Source: Patiria pectinifera (Eukaryota; Echinodermata; Asteroidea; Valvatida; Asterinidae). From it: 64,000 nt of DNA. A model generated the notes under the pieces. That model was not told the DNA's origin. It saw only the letters and a list, made by a program, of their open reading frames with translations, and did not search any database. Made by a program: the position numbers and the translations under genes. Below, one piece after another: positions 11,706 through 24,300 of the stretch (its first letter is position 1; each line of letters begins with the position of its first letter). The stretch is from NCBI GenBank assembly GCA_029964075.1, contig CM057135.1:32601366-32665365 (forward strand). Reading direction: 5' to 3'.

Positions 11706-12256
11706 AGCCAGCTAGTCTGGTAATTCCCTGACCTGACAATTCCCCGACGTCTATAAATTGCTCCGTTTAATCTGAAGTAGTGGCAGGAAACCAAACTACA
11801 AATATAGCATGTTTTTCTTGTCTCCCTGCATCTATGAACATAAAACTTTAAACAGGTCACGTCAGTGTAACAATATTTGCTATAAAATACTAACCCCCAA
11901 ATCCATCCATTTTAAAAATTACAGCAAAAGCAAAATATGTATAGTACCTTTAACGGTGGACACCGCTTGCCTAAAAAGTGTGTTTTCGTTGAAAGGAGGC
12001 TATTAAAAACAACTGACCTGTAGAAATTTCAGCTCAGTAGATATCAAATTTTTTTTTAGAACACTCTGAAAATGCATCTTATTTTTTTTCTCGACGCACA
12101 GCTGTATTCAAAGTCCTCTACTTCCAACGCGCAACACATCACATTACAAAGTTATTCAACGAATGGAGTCGAGAACGCAGTGTATTAACGCGACACAGTG
12201 CAGTATGGCATACGTACTATAATGCATGATGAAATAGTGTAAAGCAATGCACATGT

Positions 12257-12280
12257 ATGCAATGCAATGCAATGCAATGC
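12257..12280. repeat. (AATGC)n microsatellite
   Basis: Almost five perfect copies of the pentanucleotide AATGC, preceded by degenerate copies. Confidence 0.9.
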
Positions 12281-12400
12281 ACTTTCAATGGATAAAAGCA
12301 GACGCTTTATTCTCGCACCTTATAACGTGCTTTAATCGTATCCCGTGATGGATTTGTGAAATACAACTGAGCATGCTTGTTTGCAAAGTCGTTGAAGACG

Positions 12401-12609
12401 GCGCATGCGCAATTGTGATAATGCAAATTAATTCGCTTTAATGAATCCTTTTCATAGGTCACGGTAGGTCACTTGCTATTGATGATGTACATAGTTTGAA
12501 AGGGTCGTGCGCACACGGAAGAGCTGACCCCCGTCAGCGGGTCAACAGTTTGTCCAATGAGAACTGAGAACGCGTTGACCCAGGGTCATCCGGTAAACAA
12601 TCGTCCAAT
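12401..12609 (+). promoter_or_regulatory. Possible TATA-less promoter motifs (NRF1 and two CCAAT boxes)
   Basis: GCGCATGCGCA at 12401-12411 is a full NRF1 palindrome. Two CCAAT boxes in the same orientation lie at 12554-12558 and 12605-12609, inside a repeated GTCCAATGAGA context 51 bp apart. Such groups are typical of housekeeping promoters. No gene is recognised downstream, so the call is tentative. Confidence 0.25.
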
Positions 12610-12876
12610 GAGAGCTCAAAGCGATTAGCCCCAACCAGCGCCCACAACCGTGTTTTGGGGTAGTTATGGGGTACCACTATTGTCCACTTGACTTTCCTTC
12701 TTTTGTTTTCCTTTGTTCCTATTGAAATCTCAAACTCCATAGCGATTCACATAAAGGGTACTTAGATTTCTGAAGACCGACTTGTAGGGTACATGTCCCT
12801 ATATTGTTGCCCTTTGTTCTCGGTACCCCATATTACCCTTGGGCGCGCAGGGCGGTGGGACGAGCGAAATTTCACA

Positions 12877-13195
12877 ATGAGTGCGTTCGATTACTTCCCC
12901 CAGCTTACTCGCGCGTGGCTCCTCGCGTGTGACAGACATGCGCAGTGGAGCTAAGTAAACGAACGGTTTCGGGTAAAGTTTAGTGCAAGAGCTGGAGAGT
13001 TGAACTTTGACATGACACTGATGAGGTGCCATGTTTATTGCATGGCCTTATGGGATACTTATACCAAGTAACCGGCTCGGCGAGTCGGTTACTTGGGCCA
13101 GGCTGGAGTAAGCACGAGAAGTCACGTGAGAGGTACATCGAACGCTGTCGCGCTTGCACGAGTAAGCGTGGGGGAAGTAATCGAATGCACTCCAT
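12877..13195. repeat. Inverted repeat with a near-perfect central palindrome
   Basis: The left arm at 12877-12912 begins ATGAGTGCGTTCGATTACTT. It pairs with 13159-13195, which reads CGAGTAAGCGTGGGGGAAGT then TCGAATGCACTCCAT. Between them, 13064-13096 forms a 33-bp palindrome, CCAAGTAACCG...CGGTTACTTGG, with one mismatched pair. The architecture suggests a small foldback element, family unknown. No target duplication was found. Confidence 0.55.
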
Positions 13196-14904
13196 CTCAA
13201 CAAGCTATAATGACACTCGCACCGTCCACGAGAATGTTCACCTCATCTCTCGATAACAGGGAGAAAAAAAAAGAGTTGGATGTCGCCTCAGAAAATAATA
13301 TCCCTGCTAAATATAGAAATACAGGAAGGTGTCTATTGGAAATAAAAAACAAGAACGGAGGCAAACTCTATTGCTGCCGAAAGGACTTAGTGCGCTGGGT
13401 GAATAACAAAATGGATCCGTAAAAATACACACACAAATTTGAATGTATGATTAGGCCGTATATAGTGCGAGTTCAACGAACTCAGATGGCGTTTGGACTC
13501 TAACACTGTGTTATCTATGTTCGCCATTACGGTTTATTTATCTCTGTCGTGTTATCTTTATCATATCCGACCAAGGCTAGTTATTTTCCCTCGGTTTGTT
13601 GGCTTCGAAATCATCACATGTTTACCACGTGAAAACTTGATGAGGACCACGCGCGCACCAAACGGTCTCGGTTTTCGTGTTTTTTTTTCCATAACAGATA
13701 TATGAATAAGTATTGTTGACGTTATGGACTTAATGAGGAAGTACCCCCTCAACGGTGAAATATGACAAAGGGTGTCGATATTAAAAGACACATGTTCACC
13801 ATTGCCGCCGTAAACCCATGCGCGGGTGCGTTCTTCAAATTCACAGACGTGCGTCACGCAGGCAATTAGCAGTGCACGCGAACGTGTACTCTCAGTTTGG
13901 CTACCGTGCGTAACGCGCCCTTTACATTATCTTCAAAAAGTCCGTGTGCATGGTTGCTGACAACCATGCGATCTGATACACCATACCCTCTGGAGACGGA
14001 TGTACAATAGGGAACAAAATATTGTATACGTCCCCACAGGGCAATTTCCATAGATGAATACGTCTACAAGGTTTTCACGAAATAGATAAATGGATTTTAC
14101 TCAAAAACTAGGAATTTCCAAGGTTGGTTGATCAGTCGCAAATGGAAGAGTTTTAGAAAAGGGATGTTAAGTCCGAATTTCAGCCAAGGAAATTAATTCT
14201 GGTTAAAATAAGAGCATTTTGAAACTACACTTTCAAACTCGAAAACTTTAGTACACGAGAACAAAGAAATGTCTCCACAAGGATACAAATTCCAGTATAC
14301 ACGCACGAAGCGGACGTACGTGCAATTAGTACACACTCGCCGACATTGGTTGCGTTCCTGAGTATCTTACTCACATTTACACAATTCGTGACCATGACTA
14401 CGCTAACTTCCCAGTTGTTAATTTGTTACTCTCTACAAGATACTGTAAACAAAATGACATAAAATGTAGAAATACACTGAAATTAAGTCATTACGTTGAT
14501 CTCGAGTTTGATAACTTCCCGGATAGGAAAATAATTAACTAACCCTTGGCAAACTTTGAGCAAAATTGACGATAAATCCATACGATAAAAACAACGTACG
14601 TAGACAAACCAATCTCGTGAGTTCAAAGTACAACATAAACACAGATAGCTAAACCAGACGGCATTTTAACGAGCAACAAACAAACTTATCGGCCGAAAAA
14701 ATCGCAGGAGTAAACGGAACAACTTACTATAATCTGGTTTCCTATCAGTCACGTGACTTGAGTTGTATTTGATGTTACCGCCGCCTTTTTTATTTCATAG
14801 ATATCTTCCTGACTGTTTTTTTCCCCATAAAGATTACAAATAGGTGTTTTGCACACGGCAGTTCACACAATGACGCAAAGTTTTCTCAAATTCCAAAAGC
14901 AAAA
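13196..14904. other. Intergenic, nothing recognised
   Basis: AT-rich DNA with no recognised gene, RNA or strong repeat. A 109-codon ORF at 13093-13422 overlaps the inverted repeat and shows no known domain. Confidence 0.35.
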
Positions 14905-15065
14905 ACACTTTTAAAACCTTAGATAGATTTACTTTTGATTAAAGGGAACATTAGAAGACATCGAAAAAATATAACTACAAAGTTTTTACGAAATACCTCA
15001 CTAGGGTGTTGGTAAATGACAGTCTAAAGCATCCTGTAATATTATGGCATCTGGTGTCAAGTCAT
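14905..15065. repeat. Diverged partial copy of the 8.3-11.7 kb repeat unit
   Basis: The segment keeps, in order, ACGAAATACCTCACT, AAAGCATCCTGTAAT and ATGGCATCTGGTGTC. The corresponding stretch of copy A (about 9910-10030) has ATGAAATACCTTACT, GGCATCCTGTGAAAT and GTGGCACCTAGTGTA. Similarity is clear but low, and the rest of the unit is not recognisable here. Confidence 0.45.
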
Positions 15066-15881
15066 TTCAATTTATGTTTTTTTTTTGTTTTTTGTATACC
15101 GACCACCGTTGGGCAAACGTAAAAAAACTAACTATTTTTTTTTTTAACTATTTCATTTTTTTTTTGCTTTTTGCTTTTTGTTTGTGTTGTGTGAACGCAG
15201 GCAGGCCAGACTGGCAGGCCAGCCAGACTCAATTTCTTATAATTTGATTTTCCCTATGAATTTTCTGAATTGATCCATTCTAGTGAGTCAGGAACCATTT
15301 TTTTTTTTTTTTTTTTTTTTTTTTCATTTTTTGCAACAAAAACAACAACGAATGTCACAATACAATATCTTGATCTATAACCTAACATATCAAATATTTC
15401 ATTTCTGAAAACCAAAAAAATGACCAATATACATTCCCTTTAAGTTATATCTAAAACATAAAAAAAGTCAACTAAAAAGGTTCTTCCTTGTCAATGTCAA
15501 AAGTGAAAGAGTGTTCTCTTGGGCAACCAAAGGATTACTGAAATTCGGATGAAACTTTTATGAAATTCAATGACTTTTTTACTACACACTATTAATTTTG
15601 AACGAATTGATACATAACACAGTTATTAAAGCGTGTCCTTCAACACATCCGTGCACGCAACTGAAGTCCCGGATACGGACATTTTTTGTTTTCTAGAAGA
15701 CCTAAAAGACACGGGTTTTTTTTTTAGCCAGAGAAGACTTTTAAGGGGAGGCTTTTGCCTATAACCTATTCGTTTTGACTGAGGTTTCATCATTTAACCC
15801 TCTCATGCGCATTTTCCTCATTTGAGGACGGATATAATTTACAGTATTGTAATGTAACAATGAGTGTAATTGTAAAGCTAA
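15066..15881. repeat. T-rich low-complexity region
   Basis: Several T-runs at 15075-15180 and an uninterrupted run of about 27 T at 15298-15324. The remainder is AT-rich with no recognised feature. Confidence 0.7.
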
Positions 15882-16597
15882 TAGATCCTTCTCAGGGACA
15901 GCCATCTTGAAAATCAAAGCGAGGCAAATAACGCTAATAAACATGGCGGCGTGAATATTGTGTGCGGTGAACGAGTGACTGTCGCAAACTTACATACAGC
16001 AGATTGACAATCTTGTAAATGGATGGATAGCTCAAATTCACCCGAAACATCTTTCCGTGTTCTATGTAGGTCATGTCTCATTGCGTTTTGAAGAAGGATC
16101 TTAGAATACGAAAGCCTAAAACGGTGGCCGAACTGAAGTTTCCTTGTAGTACTAACGCCGCAGCACCACATCAAAACCAAACTTTCTATTTTCATCCGTG
16201 GCGTTTTCTGAGCTGAAATTGCATTTATTTGGTAGGAACTACTTACATTATAAGGATATCTGTGAATTGTCATTCGCACAGAACCTGTCATTTCCCAGAA
16301 AAACGAGGAAATGGAGCCTGATACGAACATGACAAATGTCTCTTACATGAAGAAATTAACACGGAAACTTCAGTTCGGCCACTGTTTTAGGCTAAATATT
16401 CTAAGATCATTCTTCAAAATGCAATGAGACTTGATCTACCTAGAATACGGATTGATGTATAGGGGGAATTTGAGTTATTCATCCATTTATAAGATCGTCA
16501 ATCTGCTGTAAGTTTGCGAGAGTCACTCGTTGACGCGCGGCAAGTGTTTGTTTGCCTCGCTGTGATTTTCAAGATGGCTTACCTTGAGACAGATCTA
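15882..16597. mobile_element. Foldback element with about 240-bp inverted arms
   Basis: The left arm (15882 to about 16150) starts TAGATCCTTCTC and contains GCCATCTTGAAAATCA. The right arm (about 16355-16597) is its diverged reverse complement, ending AGACAGATCTA. Paired landmarks include CGAGTGACT/AGTCACTCG and AAACTTCAGTTCGGCCAC with its complement. A loop of about 200 bp separates the arms. No transposase ORF is seen, so this is probably a non-autonomous DNA element. Confidence 0.7.
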
Positions 16598-16806
16598 GTG
16601 CACTGTCCAACGGTGAAGAGGTACCCCACGAGATCTGTACCAGGTCACTTCGAATGTGGGTCGAGTTTGAAATCTAAGGCTGATATGGCACGCGCGCTAT
16701 TTGGCGAAGAAGAACGTAATTATGTTACATTGACAACACACATCCTTTTGCTGTCTACGTCAGTGCATTCCGTAGCACATGTATTATGTTGTCACGGGGT
16801 TTTCCT

Positions 16807-17586
16807 AATTAGTCAGGCAGCTTATGCCAGCTTTTGGAATAGATGTGGACATTCCGGACAAAAGCGCCAAATTTTCCATACATGCACCTTATTGCCGTAG
16901 CTTTCAATTTTTGATAGGAACCAACTTATCCAAAAACAATATGGCGGCCATCTTGGATTTTAAAGATGGCTGCCATTGAAAACTTATTTTTGCCTATATC
17001 TCAACTTCTAAGCCACTTAGGAGTAAAGCTTTGGTCTCTAAACATACATTTTCAGGGTCAAGGAATGCAACTGTACCATTTGGGAAAGTATCAAATGGTT
17101 TGTTTGTCCAGATACAGTATTGTTGCCACTTAACATTGAAATCTTAGTGTCTAAACATATATTTGTCCAAACATACATTTTCAGGGTCAAGGAATGCAAC
17201 AATACCAGTGTCAAATGGTCAGTTTGTACACTATTGTGGCCATCTTTGATTTTGAAGATGGCCGCCAGATAATAATTGCAAATACTGTATTTGGATAAAC
17301 TAACCATTTGATACTTTCCTAAATGGTACAATTGCATTCCTTGACCCTGAAAATGTATGTTTAGACACCAAAACTTTAATCCTAAGTGGCTTAGAAGATG
17401 AGATATTGGTAGATATAGGTTTTTAATGGCCGCCATCTTTAAAATCCAAGATGGCCGCCATAATGTCATGGGATAAGTTGGTTCCTATCAAAAATTGAAA
17501 GCTAAGGCATTCAGGAGCATGTATGGAAAATGTGGCGCTTTTGTCCGGAATGTCCACATCCATTCACTAAGCTGCCTGACTAAATT
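16807..17586. mobile_element. Foldback element with about 310-bp inverted arms
   Basis: The termini are AATTAGTCAGGCAGCTTA and TAAGCTGCCTGACTAAATT. The arms run 16807-17118 and 17275-17586 and are roughly 85-90% matched by eye. Each arm carries ATGGCGGCCATCTTGGATTT-type sequence and the block TACATTTTCAGGGTCAAGGA. That block appears a third time in the loop (17175-17200), so the centre is also repetitive. It can fold into a hairpin of nearly 800 nt. No protein is encoded. It lies only 210 bp from the foldback element at 15882-16597. Confidence 0.75.
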
Positions 17587-20356
17587 GCATGATGACTAAA
17601 TTACCACTGTCATGATACTATTTACGATTTTGCAATGGTAATTAATAATAAAAGGATATTTTTCCATCTGCGATTCTACACAAATTAAACACGACTGAAT
17701 TGGCTGTTGATATTATAATTATGACAACGTTTGAATAGTCTTTTGGTGAAAAAAGAAAAAAGAAAAAAAAAGTTCGTTCTGAATTGCTGGTCCCTTTCCT
17801 CTCGTAAACACAAAAACCTGATCTCCTCATTGAATCAACAAGCCGGAAATAACCGGTCTTTCCAGGCCACATGTTGCTTAAGATGGGTCAAGTTAAACCT
17901 CAAAAGAAAAGTCAATGAACGGCTCACAGGCAATGTTGTAACAGGAGATTCCTCGACAGCATTCACTATGATTAATATGAGTCACGCTATATATATTTCA
18001 ACATCTTGTATAAAAGTCTCTCGTGGGGATAAGTCTCTACAAAAATTTCAAGCTGTCCATTTTGCATTTTGTTTTTGTGATGAGAGTTTGGGAGGCCAAA
18101 TATATAGGATCGTAATATACAACATAACCTAAAAAATAATTTATCTACTGTTAAAAATACCCCACGAGGCGCTTATATATCACAGTTTATTGTTACCAAA
18201 CCAATGCGATAAGGACAAGACAGGTCGTTCTTCTCGGTCGACTCGCGTATTTTACTTGTGCATTATTCAGCCGAGGCTTTCTCAGTCACCTGGGAAAAAG
18301 TTTGTTTGATCTGTGAGGCACAAAAGGGAAATCATTTTGATAACAGGAGTTCTTTGATAACAGAGTTCATTGATCTTGTACGGCTTTCTGTTTCTGCCGT
18401 TCTGCCAAATGGAAAATAACTAGTCCGGGGCAAGAGAATACAGTTTTCGATGAATAACGTGTGGTATACGGTTGCCTATACCCTCTGGTGGCTGGAAAAG
18501 TTGTACCGTCTGGTTGCGCCTTCGCACGGTAGAGGGTCCTCCCTCGTGGACGGTCAACGATAGAAATTAACCGGTGCCCTGTCGCAAAAACATTGGGCGA
18601 CAGTTCATACATCAACAGGATAATTATTAGATATGCAGCTCAGTCGGTTCAAGGTTGTTCAAGGCAGCGCTTTTGTTTAAGGCAGCGCTTTGTCATCGGT
18701 CAAACTAGGTTGGGTCGGTCAGAGATGGACAATAAAATATTTTCATTGTGATTACATCATGCACTGTGTCACATGGGTAGCATGTTTTGTGTTTACACAC
18801 AAAATTAAAGGGGTCATGCGATGACTTTTTCAGAGTTACTTCATTTTGTGCAACTTTGGTTAATTGTATTGAAAAGTGCACTTCTTTAAACATTTTAGAA
18901 TTGTCCATGCTTTCCACACAACTGAGGGCGCTGTTGCTGTGATGTCATTTCAGGAAGACACTGCTCAGTTCAGGGGTTTTCTGTTCAAAATTTGCTCATT
19001 GAAATCATTTGTGAGAAAAGGTTTACTTATTGGCTTACTGCCATGTTCTGACACAACGAATCACCAAAGAAAAGAACATTTTACGACAGCAGTATGTCCA
19101 AAATTCTAGCAACTTTGCTGAAATTGGCTGTAACATGGAGATTTCTGCCCGGAATGACATCACAGCTTTGCTCTTGAATATGGAAATTCGCATTAGCATA
19201 AAAACAAAAAAGGCACAAAAATACCCTTGAAAACGACAAAACAAAAATGTTGATGTGGTTAGCATATTTCACAGGTTAGCATGGAGTTTTGGTTAATACA
19301 CACGCGCACATGCCGTATCTAACGATTCTGTGGTTATAAGGTTAGCACACAATTTTTTTTGCTAGCGCTGTTAGCACGGAAGGGGCCCGCATAACACGTT
19401 TTTCAATCGAAGTGGCTAACCATCATTATGACAATGGAGAGTCGATCGAAACATTTCTTGGTATAACCTTTACTTGTCCATCACTGGAGGCCATATAAAT
19501 GTTCCATTACGTAATACCACACAACAACGCGTACGGGTCACAGTTATTTCACGTAGGCGTCCGCAAAGAAAAGGGCGGACAATCGTGAATTAACAAAACT
19601 GAAAATTCGGAGAAAGATAATACAAGTAGTACTTAAAAGTAACAAGACATTTCTGACGATATTGACCTAGTATTGATTTGGAGGTTAATGCTATGCCAAT
19701 TAGCATACAATAGGCCTACTGGTTTCACTATTTCCACTGGACTGAAAGTGAAATTATACACTATGATAATAGCAACTTGAACAACCAAATAAACCTCCAT
19801 TAATTTTCTCACGGTGCATGGACAAAACACCGTTTGAAAATTGAACTTTTCACATTGGCGGAGATACAGCTCAAGCGTCATAACTTAATACTTTTCATGA
19901 ATTTTTATGACTTGTGGTTTTACTGCAGATTCTTGTTGTACTGTGATTTTTTTCATTAATTCGGGCTTTTGATGGCATTGAGGTATTAACGTCTATCTAT
20001 AGAAAGCCATCAAAACACGAATAATGCAAAAAATAACTGAGAATGCATTATAAATTGAAATTTAATCAAAATTTAATTATCAGATGATAAAACTGCTTAG
20101 TGAGGTTTTGGACAAAGATTTGTCGACTTTGGCTCCGGTCCAGCAGCCTCTGTCGAGCAACGAGCTCGAACAACAAACCATTATTGCCGCCTTTGAGTTA
20201 TCTAGTCTCTGAAATGAATTTAGAAAAGGAATTTTCCCGCTAGGGAATAAGCCATATAAATAATCTCATTATAAAACTGAACGAATTAAACCGATCAAAA
20301 TTGCAAAATATAGAGTTAAAGGGATCTCTACGGAAAAAAATACGCATAAAAACAAA

Positions 20357-20391
20357 AGCTGTTTCGGCAAACTGTACTTGCCAAAACAGCT
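20357..20391. repeat. Short hairpin
   Basis: AGCTGTTTCGGCAA and TTGCCAAAACAGCT flank a 7-nt loop. The 14-bp stem has one mismatch, which becomes a G-U pair in minus-strand RNA. The stem is too short for a typical pre-miRNA. Confidence 0.5.
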
Positions 20392-21298
20392 AGCAAAAAA
20401 ATGCCACTCACTAAAAACACAACAGGCCGTTTCAACTTGGCTATAACTTGGCAATCTCAGGGTTGCTTTCACGTCGCTTTCGTGAATATGCTGACGTCAT
20501 TGTACATACGAATGGACGTAGAATGGAATCACAGAAAGTCCACTTGCCCAGAAAGTGACAGCCTTTGACCGTTTTGACGCCCTGTAGTATTCTTTTCTCG
20601 ACAACCTTGCCAAAAATAAAAGACAGTCAGACACTCTTGGAAGAATTCAATGGGCACGAATGAGTTGTTCATCTCGATCGAAGTGCAACACTTATTTTGG
20701 GCGGCCTTGTCGGTGCTTAATTTAGCGTGAGAGACATGACTAAGGGCGAAATGCACTTTCCACATTGGATGCAAAAAAAGACAAGTATAGAAGGAGAGAA
20801 CATTTGAGGGGCGCTCGAACTTCGAAGGCGGACTATATAAGTATGCAGATATTGATCAAATTAATGAAGGACACATACTATTGCTGCTGGATCATGGACG
20901 TCGTTCAAGTCGCTTTTATCATTTCGGGCGTCCGTCGGATATGGGTTTATGATCACCGCACTCACACTCCAAAACTTTGCTTTTCAGTATTTATTACTTT
21001 CCCCGCATTTTCGGTTTTATTTTATGCGATTGGACCTCATTCAAATTGTCCAATACGTAATGTCGCAATATGGTTTGCCTGTTTTCGTAACAACCGAAAA
21101 CAGTACAATATTGTGATTATATGTGTTGTAATGACGTCTCTATAGGCGATTGCAAGAGCTCTGCCGGGCACTGAATTTTTAAAAAGGTTAGAACAAAGTA
21201 GAGAGCTTCAAAGCAATTAGACTGAGCATTATAGGTTTACGGGGGGGGGGGATGTCGGAGGTTCAGTGCACGTGCAAAGAAATCACGTTGGTGACTTA

Positions 21299-21327
21299 GG
21301 TTGTCATTGAATTTGTCAATGACAACC
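21299..21327. repeat. Perfect 12-bp hairpin
   Basis: GGTTGTCATTGA and TCAATGACAACC are exact reverse complements around a 5-nt loop. No run of T follows and there is no gene next to it, so a terminator or small RNA role is not supported. Confidence 0.55.
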
Positions 21328-24300
21328 GGACCGCAAGCATTAGGATTGAACTATGAGAACGAATTGTCAATTTTAAACAGACAAACAAACAAAATCTCCG
21401 AAGAAAAGTTCATAACAATTGGGTGATTTTTTTCAGGAACATAGTTTTAACTTGTCAATGTTGCATTTTAATAGTAGAAAAAAAACCCACTTTGTTTCTG
21501 TTTTCGCCTGCGACCGTCTACTTTCGTTTTTGGTTGCAGCGCCCCTTCCAAATCCTGTCAGTAGATGGGTTGCCTCAGGGGGCAGATCTGAATTTTTGTC
21601 TGGCAGAAAACAATTGTGAAGTCTTTATCAATAACTAAACGTGGGCCGATTTTCTTCGGTCGTTGTCTCATTATAAAGCAAATAACTGTTGTATTGCTTG
21701 GAAAAAATGACGTTTAGCACAAGTAAGCAAAAGCTTGTGAATTTGAATCCTCGCATTGCAAGTTCTTGGATAATACTGAGCAGGCTAGGCCTACACACGT
21801 GGGTTAACCCCACCCCCCCCAAAAAAATGTTTTCTATTTCCCCGGCGCGAATTCCTCTAATAAATTCATTTTTCTGTTGCCTAACTGTACCAGGGTGCCA
21901 AGGGATAAGTGATCTAAATCAGTGTAACACATCAAGTTCGCACGCTTCAGATAATAACGCAGCCGGACAGACCGCACTATCTCAATAATCAACCAAATAT
22001 TATTTCGGCTGCCATTCTGCAAAGGTTAACGTAAACACGACGCTAGTGAATAACAATTAATTTGTTCCCGACACTGTTTGGCCAGAATTGAGAGCAAATC
22101 GGCACGTGCCAAGGTTCTCACGTTGCTTGATAAATGTCAGCAGGAAAAAGGTATTCTTATACGCAATGCATTTTCATAAGTTGTTCACTAGTCTATGTCG
22201 AATACTTTATTTCCGACCATGTTCCAATAGTAAGTCCTGAGTGGGAAACGTGCTTCCTGTATCCTGATTCGATGCAGCGATAGCAGTGTGTATTTTTACG
22301 TATTTTAAATTTCAATGTGAATTACTACGTCCCCTCCATCTCAAAGACAGGCTCCTTTCTATTTTGCTTGTCATAATATGCAATGTGATAGTGCATATTG
22401 GCTGGATAAGATTCTAACATTTTCACTTATCGGGAAAAAAATCTTGTTTTCGTGACACACGCTGCGACGAATTGATTCAGTTTTTACCCCAGACCCCGCA
22501 TGCAAAAATAAACACTGATGTAAAGCACAGCCAGGCACCAGACTATTCCTAATTTGCAACGTATATAAAAAAAATGGATATGCAAACGATCATATACTAT
22601 GGGTGAAAGAGCAGGTATAGTGGTGGGAGCGTACTGCTCGGCACCATGGGAAACGAGGTTGCGATTTGAGGGATTTCATTTTTCAACGGTACAACACAAA
22701 CAAGCAACAGGACGGGACAAGATATTGTGTCCAAAAGTACACGAAGTTCAGGGAATCTAAACTGATAGAAAGGTAACATCTAAAAAGTCTTGCAATCTCG
22801 CCAGGCGACGGAATGGCCAGGAAGCCACGTTTATCACTTTCCATTAAGACTCTGATAACAAAAAGGTCACTGCCCGATATAAGCAACTATAGTTTCAAAA
22901 GGTTCCCATCTTGTTTTAATTGAGTGAAAAATTGCAGAATGCAGAGTCGGCTATACCACGTCCGCTATAGACTTGTATGCATTTATCTGCCGCTTTTATA
23001 CCGAACAGTGGCGCACCCAGGAGTTGGCTTTTGGGGGCTCAGAATTAAAAAAAGAAACAATTTTTTTTAATTTTTTTTTTTTTTGGGGGGGGACTATTTT
23101 GACTTCAGTGGCGTCACTTTCACCCCTATTATGCTACTCGAAAATAGGCCACATACATATCACCAAGGTCAAATCGTGGGACAAAAAAAAAATACCAACA
23201 AAAATTGACAACCTCTTGCTTGGGGGGGGGGGGCTTTGGGTCTTAACACCTTCAAAAATGCTTCTGCTATTCTGCGGCTGGCCCTTTTCTATTACCGTCT
23301 AGGCCATCGGGGTATTTTCCTCCCCCCCCCCCCAAATAATATGAAAGTCACTACGCGCTTTACTGGAGTAATCATTTTTTTTCTCACACGCACAAATAAA
23401 ATTCACAAGAACACACATGTAGACCAATCGCAGTAATTCGTGTTTAAAAAGAATCAGTTGTAAAGTCTATCAGTTGTGAAACGTATCAGTTGTTAAATCA
23501 GTATTTTACCAAACTGGTGGGAGTTGGGACAAAAATATCCTTATAGGGGACAAAATGCCAGTCCGGGGACCACTCATTCCAAGGATATTCTGTCCCCCTC
23601 ACGGACGGTTTGTAGGCCTAGTGTGGACAAACAATGCAGCCATAGTACCGGTAAGGTACACGTGACGCCAAAAAGCGTGTCGTCTCGACATGACAAACGT
23701 CTATTTTGAGAGAACTGGTGTCCCTGAGGAGTGCATCGTTAACGAAAGGATGATCGTTGCGTAGAAAAATACCTGGGAATAATGACAGCATAATCAGCTG
23801 AAGATGAGAGCGCCTTGATAAATAATTGAAACAAAGGCTTGTCATCGCACAAATTGTAATAAAAAATACCGGAAGCTTGTGAAATTATACAAGATTATGG
23901 TATGATTTGATAACAAAATAATAACGTTGGTTGGTATTAAGCAAAAGTACTATACCCGCCGATATGCATCGTCGCGAGGGGGGGGGGGGAGGGGGCGCTT
24001 GCCCCCCCCCCTTGAAAAGCCAAAAAAAAGGAGGTAAAAAAAAGGATGAAGACATATTTGCTATTAATTTAATAAACATGTACCAAAATGGGCGTCTGCA
24101 GGGGTGTCAATGGGGGTGGGTGGCCAATTTCCCCCGCCCACCCTCGAAACTCTGATAAATTGAGCATTATGCTAGAGAGAGTACAAAGAGTTTGGGGACA
24201 AATTTGCTTACCCACTAGAAAAATTCCCGGCGACGTCCATGCCCACCGACACATCTTTTTTTTTATGAGAGGGGAAGTGGGATGTTTGAACAAACAAAAG

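Larger units (their letters stand above)
11706..12876. other. Intergenic with a promoter-like motif group
   Basis: No gene is recognised. It contains a short microsatellite (12257-12280) and the NRF1/CCAAT group described separately. The 68-codon minus-strand ORF at 12534-12740 resembles no known family. Confidence 0.35.
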
